In this document: positions 47,285 to 58,639 of the stretch, piece by piece
Position numbering within the stretch: position 1 is the stretch's first letter
Layout: the number at the start of each line of letters is the position of its first letter
Assembly (NCBI GenBank): GCA_013423325.1
Contig: BLJB01000058.1
Coordinates: forward strand, 58,165-122,164
Length of the DNA: 64,000 bases
Reading direction: 5' to 3'
DNA from: Usnea hakonensis
Lineage: Eukaryota > Ascomycota > Lecanoromycetes > Lecanorales > Parmeliaceae
Program-made: the position numbers and the translations under genes
Notes under the pieces: model-generated
Seen by the model: the letters and a program-made list of their open reading frames with translations, nothing else
Told to the model about the DNA's origin: nothing
The model's database searches: none

Positions 47285-49059
47285 ATGGCCTCTCCGCCTT
47301 CTCCCGGCGTCTGCTCCACAGCAGCGTACCAACATTTCCATCCGCTCGCCGGCTTCCCTCCCGCTCAAGGATTCTGTTCCACCGTCTCACTACTGCCGGC
47401 AAGGAACGGCCACGAAGGCGCACAGGAGCTGGCGCCGCGGGATTTCCAATGTCCAGCTGGTAGTGCCCTGTGCGATTTACTAGCCGAGCTCAAGGCTCTT
47501 GATCGGGAATCTGCTCGTGGGGCGTGGTATGGCCCCCCTCTTTGGATTGAATGCGTAGGTTTGCGAGATCAGGGAGATATGCTCACGTGGTTTGGCAGCT
47601 GTTGCTTTGCGGTGTGTGTTGGGGATCCGCCGACTGTGAGTAAAATTTCTCGAGGATCGATCTTGAGTTGATGGAAAGTATTCATGTGGTCCGTGCAGGC
47701 CATCGTTACTGTTCCCGGACCTACGACATCGACAAGCATAGCCACCACATCTACGTCAACCTCGCAGACGTCATACGGCATGAGATGGATCCTGCGGCGT
47801 TCAAGCGATTCGCTCGCCCCAGCTCCCAGCTCTACTTCCAGTTCATCGTCATCCATGACCAGCAGTCTATCGAGTGTCTCAATAAGCTCGAGGGTTTCGA
47901 CCTTAACCAACAGTATCTCAAGTAGTGCATCGAGTGTCTTAGCAAGCTTGACTGTCTCTAGCAGCACGTCGGGTAGCTCGCTCCCTTCCTCGTTCAGCAG
48001 TACCTCAAGCAGTTCATCGAGCGCGCTTCTTCGGGCGATTTCGAGCGTCTCGACAATCTCGGCTGCTTCTAGTAGCACGCCTAGCAGCACAGGTTCTTCC
48101 TCATCCAGCACGACCTCAAGCATTGCACCGAGCACTTCTCTTAGCTCCGTTTCGACTGTTTCAACAACTTCGGCTGTTTCTAGTAGCACATCTAGCAGCT
48201 CGGGGCCTTCCTCCTTCAGCGTCACCTCGAGCAGTACACTGAGCACTTCCTTCAGCTCCGTTTCGACTACCTCGACAAGCTCAAGTTCCACATCTAGCAG
48301 TACGTCAAGCAGTGTATCGCCTTCTCTGTCGAGCAGTACCTCAAGCAGTGCACCGAGCACTTCTCTTAGCTCCGTTTCGACTGTTTCAACAACTTCGGCT
48401 GTTTCTAGTAGCACATCTAGTAGCTCGGGGCCTTCCTCATCCAGCGTCACCTCAAGCAGTGCACCGAGTACTTCTCTCAGCCCTGTGTCGACTGCTTCGA
48501 CAAGCTCGAGCTCCTCGTCTAGTAGTACGTCAAGCAGTAATTCATGCCTTCCCTCCAGCTCATCCGCAACGGTCACCGCCGGCCAGGGTATTAGCTACAA
48601 TAAGTATTACTGCGGCAGCGGCTATGTGGAAAATACCGCCAATTCAGGCAACGATGATTCTAACTTTCCACCTCACTATGAGTACGTTCTTTTCGAAAGC
48701 CAGTCGTCCCCACGACCGTTTCCCCGACTAACTTGAGCATTTTTGCGGGATTGGTTTTTTCCCTTCGTAATAGGTCTTTCCTGTCCTTCAAGAGCACCAC
48801 TTTTTCATTGGGACAAGCACTGACTCCAAAATTTCCATCCAACAGTTCCCTTTCGGGATCCCTCGCCGTTGGCGACGCTATCCAGGCTTGCGCAAACAAG
48901 GCCGCAAGCTACTCGTATGTTTATTACTCCTTCGACTTGCATTACGTTTCCTCGAACTCGACGTGGGAATGCGTGCAGTATTACGACTCAAACTTCGATG
49001 CATCGGCCTTCAATGTCGCGAATGCAAATGTGGGTGTTGCTTATGGTTATAGCGCTTAG
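47285..49059 (+). CDS. Ser/Thr-rich cell-surface-type protein
   Basis: Probable secreted or wall-associated protein, function unknown. Exons 47285-47635, 47699-48681 and 48774-49059 give 539 aa. The Cys-containing N-terminal domain (FHPLAGFPPAQGFCSTVSLL) resembles that of many ascomycete extracellular proteins. Next comes a ~270-residue Ser/Thr tract, a likely heavily O-glycosylated stalk, containing a ~75-residue repeat. A C-terminal domain ends VANANVGVAYGYSA, with YYSFDLHYVSSNSTWECVQY just before, a pattern shared by fungal surface proteins. The annotated start has no signal peptide, odd for such a protein; a missed upstream exon is likely. No GPI-anchor signal is evident. The minus strand of the Ser tract is open by composition only. 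Confidence 0.72.
48120..48450 (+). repeat. 225-bp internal repeat in Ser-rich stalk
   Basis: A block beginning GCACCGAGCACTTCTCTTAG at 48125 recurs almost unchanged at 48350. The period is 225 bp, exactly 75 codons, so copy-number change would keep frame. Shorter degenerate Ser/Thr repeats surround it. Confidence 0.75.
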
Positions 49060-49588
49060 ACAAGCGAGGGAGGCAGCAACCTTGGGTGGAACGTTTGGTG
49101 AAGGAGGGGGGTTGCATAGAATAATATCCATGTGTGGAATGGCTCATACTGTAGTTGAAGAGGAAAAGTTCATAGCATGAAGTCCGTCATTGTATTGGAG
49201 GAGAGAGGAGGACCTAATCTATCTTGCTGCTTCGCTGGTACTCGTACGGATCACGACTCCGTGAAGAATACCATCTTCGTCTCTATTACCTACTCTGTTT
49301 GAACTTGTTGAGACTCTCCTTGAGCTGCGAGTGACTGATATATGTTGTATAGGCGCTAAGGGCTAAGCCCTCCCACCACCTGCTAGAGCAGCACCGTGAA
49401 TCTGAACCTCGGCTTGAACTCTCAAACCACCAAGACAGCCATTTCAAAAGCCTCTCTTCCTCTCATCCTCCTCTAAGCCTCCTCACTTTCTTTCTCTTCT
49501 CACACGCCCCATGTATCCTACCTGCCCTCGTTCGAAACCATTCCTCCCCTCAATCCACTTCTGATCCGTCTCCCACACACAATTCAGC
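49060..49588. other. Intergenic
   Basis: The 3' flank of the Ser-rich gene and promoter of the nitronate monooxygenase gene. No other gene is visible. Confidence 0.55.
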
Positions 49589-50808
49589 ATGCCTTTGGAC
49601 ACAGCCCTCACCCGCAAGCTTGGGATAAAGAGTATGCGGTCCTCAACATATTGCTTCGAGAACAAACCCACTCACAATTAGCAGTCCCAGTCGTGCAAGG
49701 CGGCATGCAATGGGTCGGCTACGCCGAACTCGCCTCTGCCGTCTCAAACGCCGGCGGCTTAGGAATCGTACGTCCCCCCCCCCCACACCACCTGTCCCCC
49801 CACTCAAACCCAACCACTAACACCCCCTCTCCACCGCAGCTCACCGCCCTAACCCAACCCACCCCCGCCGCCCTCCGTGCCGAAATCGACCGCTGCAAAA
49901 CCCTCACCCCCCACCCCTTCGGCGTGAACCTGACCCTCCTCCCCGCCCTCGTCCCCCCCGACTACACCGCCTACGCCCAAGCAATCATAGACTCGGGCAT
50001 CCGCATCGTCGAAACAGCCGGCAACAGTCCCGGCCCCGTGATCCGCCAACTCAAAGCCGCCGGGTGCACCGTGTTACACAAATGCACCACCATCCGGCAC
50101 GCCCAAAGCGCCATGAACCTCGGCGTCGATTTCCTCTCCATCGACGGCTTCGAGTGCGCCGGGCACGTGGGCGAGAGCGACATCACGAATTTCATATTGC
50201 TGTCGCGGGCGCGGCAGAGTTTGAAAGCGCGGACGCCGTTTATTGCGTCGGGCGGGTTCGCGGACGGGCAAGGGTTGGCGGCGGCGCTGGCGTTGGGGGC
50301 GGAGGGGATTAATATGGGGACGCGGTTCATGTGTACGGTCGAGGCGCCGATTCATCATAATATCAAGGTTGCGATTGTGGAGGCGGGGGAAACGGATACG
50401 GAATTGGTGCTGAGGCGGTGGCGGAATACGAGTCGGTTGTTTGGAAATAAGGTTGCGAAGGAGGCGGTGAGGGTGGAGAGGGAGAGTACGAGTGGGAAGT
50501 TTGAGGAGGTGGCGCCGCTGGTGAGTGGGAAGAGGGGGAGGGAGGTGTTTGTGAGTGGGGATGTGGAGGGTGGGGTGTGGACGGCGGGGCAGGTGGTTGG
50601 GTTGATTCATGATGTGCCGTCGTGTAGGGAGTTGGTGGAGAGGATTGAGAGGGAGTGCGAGGAGACGTTGGAGAAGGTGGGGGCGCTTGTTGTAGGGAGG
50701 AGGAAGGAGGATCGGGGACAAGGCCGGCAGCCACCGCCCGGAGTAGTAGGGGAGAATATGAATAATCCTGGTGCTGAGCTATGGGGCGTTGGGAAGACGA
50801 AACTTTAG
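49589..50808 (+). CDS. Nitronate monooxygenase (2-nitropropane dioxygenase family)
   Basis: FMN-dependent TIM-barrel enzyme that oxidises toxic alkyl nitronates such as propionate-3-nitronate. Three exons (49589-49631, 49685-49767, 49840-50808) give 364 aa, normal for fungal members. The spliced N terminus reads ALTRKLGIKIPVVQGGMQWV then GYAELASAVSNAGGLGILTA, the family's FMN-binding start. Later motifs are FGVNLTLLP, GFECAGHVGESDI with the conserved His, and the phosphate-binding IASGGFADGQGLAAALALGA with INMGTRFMCT. Codon use switches from C-rich to G-rich partway through the last exon, matching the base skew of the flanking DNA. It converges on the RdRP gene with 216 bp between stop codons. 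Confidence 0.93.
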
Positions 50809-51024
50809 TTCTTGTATACACTTCGAGAATATACATACGTCAACCTCCGAGCACTGTCATACATGGTAGATAAGCATGATACAACAAAGCACCTGATCTA
50901 CCTAATCCATCTATCCTCAGCACCCTCCATGCGTTACCAACGCACAAGTTCGCGCAAACGCTTCTGGATTCATCACATCATTTCCTCAAAATCTTTCCAC
51001 CATAAACACCATCCCCCCCAAACC

Positions 51025-54000
51025 CTAACAATCATCAATCCCCCAATCCCACACCCCAAACTCATCCTCCTCCGGTTGTCCCCCCCCATCTCCCACTCCT
51101 CCCCCCATTCCCATCCCAATCCCCATCCCCACCCCCACATCCCCATCCCCATCCCCATCCTCCCCCACCACCCCTCCCACCCCCTCCCCCACCTCCCTCC
51201 TCCTCCTCCCCCCATCAACCACCCTCCTATCCACCTTAAACGCCTCAAAAACCTCATCCGCCACAACCCTATACTTCCCCCTCCCCCTCGCCATCGCCTT
51301 AATCTCTCCCAACTCGACCCCCGCGACATGCCACACGAAGCTCGTTTGATGATAGTGGTAGAAAGCGACGGAGGCTTTCAAGAGGTCCCAGTAGGAGGCG
51401 CGGCCGCGGGCGTGGTCGAGTTGCCAGTGTGTGATGCGGTCTGAAGGTGTCGGTGGGGGAGTAATATTGAGGGTGGGTTTGAGACTTAGGAAATCGGCGC
51501 GACATCTTTCGACGAGGCTTTTGAAATTGAGGACGTTGGGTTTTCGGAGTGAGGGACGACTGTCTTCGTCTGGATCTTCGGGTTTGGCGTTGAGACTCCA
51601 AAAGGTGTGGATGGCTTTCAGATCGCGCTTGAGGTTTTGCAAAATTTGGGTCAATAGGTTATTGTTCTTGGCCTCTTCAAATTCTTCTTTTTGTAGGCGG
51701 AAAAGATCGTCGTCTAGCGAGCTGACGTCTGTGAAATGTTTGTCAAAGTCTGTCAACACCTTCTCTCTCACCTGTCTGGCTACTACGAAAACCAGGTGGT
51801 CGATTAGGTGACTTGTTGGCTTCGCCCTGAATTGGTCCTTGTACGCTGGTTTCGAAAGTGTACGGTGAAGACTGTTTCTTTTGAGATAGGCTGCCCACTT
51901 CGCTTCGTCAAATTGGTATCCGCCTTTTGCGCTGTCCACTAATTTTCCCAGTAGTCCAGCTATGGAGACTGCCTGCGGGCTATCGATTGCTTTCATATGG
52001 TAGCAGTACGATTCGTGATATAACGTGCATATGCCAAGCATGCTGGATTGGAGGTTGAAATTAAACGCATGGCGCAAGAAGCTTTCAGTGTAGTCGGGAT
52101 GAGCTACAAAATCTGCGACTGTGGAGCAATCCGTTTCAATGCCGTAGAATTTGAGCTCAGGGGGAGGCGGGACATCGGCATTTCTGAAAGGCTGCACGAT
52201 ATCCGGCTCCCAGCACACCCATGCCTGGTCACCGTCGTAGTCACCGCTGAAAAATCTCATCAGCTGGTGAACGCGAATCCCAAGATCGGGAGGCTTACCC
52301 CGATAGTTTGCTCGCCAGCGAGACCGAGCCTTTCGAAGGAAAGATGATGACATCTCTGTACATCATAAATTCTGGTTTAAAAACGGCGCGAACCTGCCCG
52401 ATTGTCAGACAACAAATTGTTTGGTCCAACATTCCTCAAATGGGCTATGATAATGGAAAGGCGTACTACCTTCTGAATATCTGAAGGGAGGTGGGCTGGT
52501 AATCGAGCAACAAGAACATCTATGTTGTGAAGCATTGATTGATCAAAGCCTGACTGAGGGTCGTGAAAGACATTGGAGAAGCCAAGATGTATCTCGTTCT
52601 CCTCCAGGACAGCCAACGGATCAGCAATCATGTAAGCATATGTGGACAGTCCAAGTCCGATATTCATCTTACTTTCCAGTCGAAGACAGTAAGCTTTGAT
52701 AACTTGGTACAATTGATCTTTTAAGTAACGACAGGTTTTGGGCTGGAAACCATGCTATAAAAACCATGTCAGCAGGACATACTGAAGTAAGGTGAGACTG
52801 ATGAACCTCTGTGAACCAGTTGATAGTCTCTGCAGTTGATGCAGGTAGGCCCCCATGCATCTCAATTCCCCCATATCTTGCTCTTTCCTGTGTAATAGGA
52901 TTGACCTCTTGGTTCCACTTTCGAAGAGCAAACCCAGATTCCATAGCCACCTCTAGCTCACCGACACGAGCCGTGAGATCTCGGTCAAGCAGACTCACAA
53001 ACACACTATGTGGCACTCCTCTGTCCACGAGAATAGGGATGAGTTGAAAATTTAAGGAACCCGATGACAGTCTTTTGGCCCAGGCATTGACTTCAAAGGT
53101 TACCCGTGCAGGCTCAGGATGCAAGTCATCTATGGGATGTCCTTTAAACTTCAACTGGGAGTCTGTGATCTCAATCCAATAGTTTCGGCCATATTTGGAC
53201 GGAGTCTCGTCTTGAGCATCGATTAACCACATCCCTTTGGCGCCTCCTATCCTGCCTTGGAAGACACACGGGACAATGTCTAAGCCAAGGTAGTCCGCGA
53301 CCCCCCTAGCAGCACTTTTGGAAATCCGAGCACATCCCTGCAGTAGTCAGATGCCGCTATTTTCGTAACTCGAAAAGCCTTACATCATTCATGACAGGCG
53401 CATCAGAATTTGAGCGACTGTTTATCGTCTTTTTCTTGTGAGACCGTTGGTAGTTGAGGCGCCATGGCCTCGGCGCATCCGCTCTTGCATCGTCTGCCCT
53501 GAATATCTCACTCGGTAAAAAATTTATGGTTGCAACAGTACTACTAACACCTAAACACACCGTCAGCGACAGTAAAAGCTAGGCTTATTTCGAGTCAGAC
53601 CCAACGCCAGACGAGCAAAGAATTTGAGTGATGGCTGATTCAGATTAGCCTTGAAGGGCATGAACCATTCAATCATAGCTCTGACAGTCTTCCGGGATCG
53701 ATCAAGGAAGCGAGGGTCGGCTTCGCCACATCTTCCTTCGTCTAAAAATCCAACACCATCTTCAGCGAAAAAATAGATCCGGTAGCGTCCATCTTTCATA
53801 CTATTTCGCGCCCCTTTCTTCCTGGAAGCATCGGGTTTCGTATAGAAAGCACGCCATGTGCGTCCAAGAAACCTGTGATCCACGCCCACAAGCCAACCGA
53901 TGATTGCATCACGGGCAGTGACATGGTATGGCCTTAGGTACGATGGTAGACCATCGGGACCGAGCCCTGGTATACCTAGGACACAAAAGCGATCACTGCC

Positions 54001-55808
54001 GAATTGACGTGACAAGCGGTAAGAAGGCTCGAGTTTCAGAGGGTTTAGGTGGAAATCAAAGCAAGGCCCCTTTTGCTGATCCAACAGCATGAGCTTTCCG
54101 GTCAACGCTACCCCATCAAATTTCGAACTTGCCCTTTCCCAGGCCGCGAGACTTGACTTTTCCGGTATCGGAGCACCGTGTGCCTTGGCTATCGAACTTA
54201 GAGAAGACCACAGGCTGTCGTATGATTCGAAGGTGCATTGAAAACATGTAATAAAAGTGCTGATGTCCAACTTCGAAGTACTTGCGACTCTGATTATCTC
54301 ATAAAGTTGTCGAAATGGCACCAACGGATACTTTTCTGGGACTTGAACTAATTCTTCATGCATGAGTAGGAGAAACGGAAATTACAGACGAAAGGAATAT
54401 TACCAAATGGAGAGTTTGCGCGCAGGCGTTCAGCCAAAAGCTCCCCAACGACTTTTTCCGCCGTCTTGGCCCTAACCTTGTCTTGCGGATCCGTGAACTC
54501 AATTTCGAAAGGGCTACTTCTTTTAACAGTAGACTCGGGATCAATATCCATTGCATCGAATGTAGCCACTTTCTTTTCTTCCATTCCATTGCTTGCCTCA
54601 TTTTCATACCAGTTCGTCGAATGACTCTCCAATCCCGACAGTGGGCGATTCAACACATGGGGGCGTAGGGTAGTATCGCAGAAGCCTTGTCTCGTTGTGT
54701 CAGTACCGTCAATAGAAGAGTCAAATGAGGTTGCTAAAGAACTGGCGGAAAACGAGGTGCTCGGTGACGTCCACGTCGATGAATTACTTGTCATCGAGGA
54801 CGAAATGGACGTTATATTGTCAAAAGAACCAAAGAGCCTGTCTGATCCCGACCCCGAACTCTTGGTTTGCGCCGGCTGTCTAGTAAGATTGTGCTGCGAC
54901 GTCGTTTTCGTCATCATGTTGGTCCTGTCCGGTGGGGGAGCAGGCTCGGCCATTGTCTTATCTCTTTGATAGACAGACTACAATTGTGCAAAGTCAACTT
55001 TTACATGTCCATCTAGTGTTTCCGAGGAGTTAGTGTGACTAACCTCTGAGGCTGACTTCTCCCCCAACATTTTCCGGGACACATTTCGCGGGGGCGGCGC
55101 TTGCATAGAGTCAGGATGTGATCTTTTCTTGTCTTGAAGAGGCCTAGGACTCGAGTCTTTGCGACGTGGCGGCGTTGTTGGTGGAGTCTTGAATGTTTCT
55201 TCTGACGAGGAATCCCGTTCGAATATCGTAGGTTCCCCAGCCTTCTCCGATTTCGCAGCTCCGACTTGGACGGCCGATAGGATTTCAATCGTGTCATCAT
55301 TGGCCAAGAGCTCTGCCATTTCATGATCTGGGTAGTCGTCAGAAGAAGGGTGGTGCTGAGCTGGCGGGACTTCTAGGATGTTCTCCCCAGCCCGAATTCG
55401 ATCGACCACTGATTTCAAACAATGCCTCAAGTTTTCCGTCAATTGCTTGACAGCTTTTGGAGGAAGGTCGTGGCGCTTCTTCAGAAAGTCTTGCTTTAAC
55501 GCGCTCTGGGATTGCGGCAGTGACAGGAGTACGTCTGGCTCTGCGTGTGGCTTGAATTGCCATTCTGACAGAACCTGGGCAGCATTCCTCTCAAACTGCT
55601 CAATGGCATACTCCAGCGCGCCCTCGCGAAAGTATAGCATCTGTATCAGGACCAGAATCTTCTCCTCTACCAAAGTCATATCTTTCTTCGAAGGACTGAC
55701 AATAGCGTCCCTCAGGGGAAATCGGATACCCCATTTTGTAGATAGCGACTGTTTTATCTTCTCAATCCCATCGTCCACCTTGGAGGGTGTTGTAGGTTGG
55801 CGCAGCAT
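51025..55808 (-). CDS. RNA-dependent RNA polymerase (QDE-1/Rdp1-type)
   Basis: Cellular RdRP that makes double-stranded RNA for quelling/RNAi. Minus-strand exons: 55808-55044, ~54956-54404, 54347-53601, 53550-53384, 53337-52807, 52754-52470, 52393-52299 and 52246-51025; about 1454 aa, similar to Neurospora QDE-1. The catalytic loop is built across the last splice: KLSGGDYDGDQAWVCW, with the DxDGD metal-binding motif. Others are LALGVSSTVATINFLPSEI, APVMNDGCARIS, RYGGIEMHGG and ARLPAHLPSDIQKVRAVFKP. Every junction but one restores family sequence in phase. The exception is exon 1/2: GAG|GTTAGT is a good donor, but the in-phase acceptor (AAG at 54957) is weak. An alternative start at 54953 (MAEPAPPPDRT) would make exon 1 separate. 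The C-terminal ~60 residues are low-complexity Gly/Asp/Met. Confidence 0.92.
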
Positions 55809-56589
55809 TGGTAAACATGAGCGCTCGGTCACGTTCGATCGGGTGTTGAGGTAGACTCAGTAAAGATGAAACATCGACTGACAAAGGCAGCTCAGTGGGA
55901 TGTGGCGTCTAGTATGCAATCTAATCAGGTCAATTGGGTCATTGGTGTGTGATGGAAAACAGGAGACGCAAGGATACTCATCGGATTTGGCCTTGAGAAG
56001 CGTCGCGGCAGCGTAGTCAACGCGACGGGCTGATGAAAGATCAAGAAGTGCATGACATGTATAGAGTTGCTCAGCGACTATTGCTATAATAGCATGCAAG
56101 TTCAAAAGTACCTATTGCGCATGCGCATGGATATTACTAGAGCAATTAACTGCCGCATTGAGACCCCCCCCCCTTCCCCAAACCCCTGTCCCTCGGTCCT
56201 TAGGTATTCCGCGTGAGCTGCAATTAAAAGGATCGGCCCGAGTGAAACCGTGGACGGCTCCATGTCATTTCCTTAGGTACCTTACTGTGGGGTGTCATGG
56301 TACTATCCATCGTCACGATATGGAAGTCTAAAATTACGCGTTCCTTTGGAAGCTTTTGCATCGCGTCGGTTCCCGTCGGCGTTGGCCTAATGCCGTGGTT
56401 GATGCCTCAGGTTGTATCTACTTTAGATTACGAGTACAGACGATCTCTCCACCTTAACCACGAGCAAGCTTTGCTATGCAATCAACATCTTTTCATTCAT
56501 TGCTCCAACAGTTCACTATAAGTAGAGGTATCCGCCATGCTATGCACGCAATATCAAGCAAGCCAACTTTGCCCTTGAAGAAACTCTAA
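55809..56589. other. Intergenic
   Basis: Promoter side of the RdRP gene and 3' flank of SGT1. It includes a short C run near 56165 and a small open frame at 56297 without family features. No gene is supported. Confidence 0.55.
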
Positions 56590-57867
56590 TCACTCGTTCC
56601 ATGTCCTAGCCACCATGCCATCCGGAGGGGATGTCTCGACCTTTCCTTTGCTGACTTCATTCCAATTGGTGCTGAGCGCGGTGCCGTTACTCTCCTGGTA
56701 GCTCTTCATCATTGCCCTCTGAGTATCGGGATCCGCACCCTTGTAGAGCGTCTTGAAAAAATTGGTTGTAGGATCGCCTTCTTCATCGTCAATCCCAGTG
56801 TCCTCTGGAGCACTTTCTTCACCTTCCTTGGCAATCTTCTTGGGCTTTTTAGACAGGTCATCCACAACCTTGTCCCAGTTCTTGGGGCCGGACTTGGACG
56901 ACGTTGGATATGCGGGACCAGCGTTGTTTGATGTGTGGGACAGGACAGCACGCTTAACAGCATCGTTACCCTCCTCGGATGTTTCTTTAGTGCTATTGAG
57001 CGTTGATTCTTCGAGAGTCGCCCAATTCAATCCTGATTTAGCTTTTTTGAGCGTAATTTCTGCTTTAGTTGACATGATGGTATAGGAAGATGCCGACGGA
57101 TCAATGGCGGCAAAGAGAGGATCCAAAGATAGATTGAAGTCCGAACCAGTGGGTAGCGGGAACGACACGTCTAGAGATCCCAGTTTCATCTCGATTGTAG
57201 CTTTATCCTTAGGAATTCCTTTACAGAAAAGGGTAACAATCACGGTATCATCGGTCTGAAACCATTCGTGACGAATTTTGCTTGGAGGTGTCTGCACACC
57301 CTCTGGCTGTACAGCTTTCGTGGGCTCTTTCGAAAGCTTATTGGTCCCCTCAGCGATTGTGGTCGCTTGGGCTGAGGCTTCAGCCATCTTGTCAGGCTCG
57401 TTGGCAGATTTTTTTCCGTTACTGGCCTTTGGAACTTCAACATCTGGTGTTTCCTGGACTGTCACCTTCCCACGATCGTCTCCTTCCTCCAAGCCTTTTA
57501 ATTTAGCGTCCGTCTTCATCTCCCAGATTGCCAAGCTCTTTTCCTTCTCATTCAACTTCTTGACCCACCGAAGACATTGCTTTGCATCCGCGTAGCGCTC
57601 CAAATTGAACAGCGTGACAGCCCTTCGTAGCTGACTATCAGCGATGAGTTCTCTCTTGGCTCTCTTCGTTGCTAGGGACACAGCGAGCTCGGCGTCATTG
57701 AAGGCAGCTTGATGTTCAGGAGGTGAGAGACGGGTGTAAGCCTTGGATCGCTGAACATAATAGTTCACAGCTTGGGGATTTTGGGCAATGGCGTCTGTGT
57801 AACAAGTGACGGCGAGTCTAAAATTGCCTCCATCAATAGCTTTGGCTCCACGGCCAGCCTGATCCAT
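56590..57867 (-). CDS. SGT1: Co-chaperone SGT1 (TPR-CS-SGS)
   Basis: Hsp90 co-chaperone working with SCF ubiquitin ligases and kinetochore assembly, and with NLR-type receptors in other eukaryotes. A single exon gives 425 aa. TPR repeats cover about residues 1-115 (GGNFRLAVTCYTDAIAQNPQ, NYYVQRSKAYTRLSPPEHQA). The CS domain, about 190-290, begins IRHEWFQTDDTVIVTLFCKG and ends at KAEITLKKAKSGLNW. The C-terminal SGS domain, about 335-425, includes NWDKVVDDL, DPTTNFFKTLYKGADPDTQR and AMMKSYQESNGTALSTNWNE, with the usual VSKGKVE ending. The start at 57867 (MDQAGRGAKAI) is the first ATG and matches the family. Confidence 0.95.
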   Translation of the reverse strand: MDQAGRGAKAIDGGNFRLAVTCYTDAIAQNPQAVNYYVQRSKAYTRLSPPEHQAAFNDAELAVSLATKRAKRELIADSQLRRAVTLFNLERYADAKQCLRWVKKLNEKEKSLAIWEMKTDAKLKGLEEGDDRGKVTVQETPDVEVPKASNGKKSANEPDKMAEASAQATTIAEGTNKLSKEPTKAVQPEGVQTPPSKIRHEWFQTDDTVIVTLFCKGIPKDKATIEMKLGSLDVSFPLPTGSDFNLSLDPLFAAIDPSASSYTIMSTKAEITLKKAKSGLNWATLEESTLNSTKETSEEGNDAVKRAVLSHTSNNAGPAYPTSSKSGPKNWDKVVDDLSKKPKKIAKEGEESAPEDTGIDDEEGDPTTNFFKTLYKGADPDTQRAMMKSYQESNGTALSTNWNEVSKGKVETSPPDGMVARTWNE

Positions 57868-58639
57868 GTCGTTTTTGTATACGCAGTTGACAAGAATGAA
57901 AATTGAAGTAAGTTTAAGATGGCAACCTAGGGTGGGAGCAAACAGGTGGAGAGGAAGTACATTTGCTACTTTGCAATAGTATTCTTGGGGTTGTAAGGAC
58001 AGCAAGGCTGTGGTCAATTAAGAGACAGGTCTGTCGCAGTGCTGTCTAGGTATATCTTGTTTGATAGGTCAAGTAATCGTAATGTCGGAAAAAAGTACTT
58101 CCGTGCAGGGACATGGATCTAAAGATCGGCCACCAAGGATTACGGATCGAGTGCCAAGACTTCCCCTCAAAGTGTGGACACGCGGTAATCCTGAATTTCA
58201 GTGCCCATCACCACATACCTTACAATAACAAGCTGTACCTCAATACTAGACTTTCGTGCAGTAAAGTAAATATTTGATGTTCAAACGTTCATCAATTGCT
58301 ATGGACAGCAAGACTCTTAGCAACCCTGTTATTACCAATGGACTTTAATGTACGTGCTGTACTACCTTGACTTAGCTATCACGTAGACTGGCCGAGACCA
58401 GGAAACGAATACGATAAAATGATGCGTCGTTGATAATGCGAGGTTGATCCTGAAGGAATCTTTCTCTATAACCATCTCTACTTTACATTATCACTTGTCT
58501 AATTACAAACATATATTCATCTTCACCCCCTTTGCGGTTGACAAACTTAAGACCATGTCTTTCTGCAAATCATACTGGAACATTTCATTAGCTTCGCCAT
58601 AGAGACGGGCTAAAAGCCACTCACTACCTAGTTCAAACC
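57868..58639. other. Intergenic, divergent promoters
   Basis: AT-rich DNA between SGT1 (minus) and the ABC transporter (plus). No gene or repeat is seen. Confidence 0.55.

Noticed and set aside
47569..48576. A 335-codon open frame on the minus strand opposite the Ser/Thr-rich gene, Leu/Glu/Val-rich
   Set aside because: Composition artefact. Antisense of Ser codons (AGC/TCG/TCA-type repeats) gives repetitive Leu/Glu/Val. The plus strand has splice sites and conserved terminal domains.
54348..54953. A separate small gene starting MAEPAPPPDRT between RdRP exons
   Set aside because: Its 3' end splices in phase to the RdRP core (SPF to VQVPEKYPLVPF), so it is an internal RdRP exon; only its 5' junction is uncertain.
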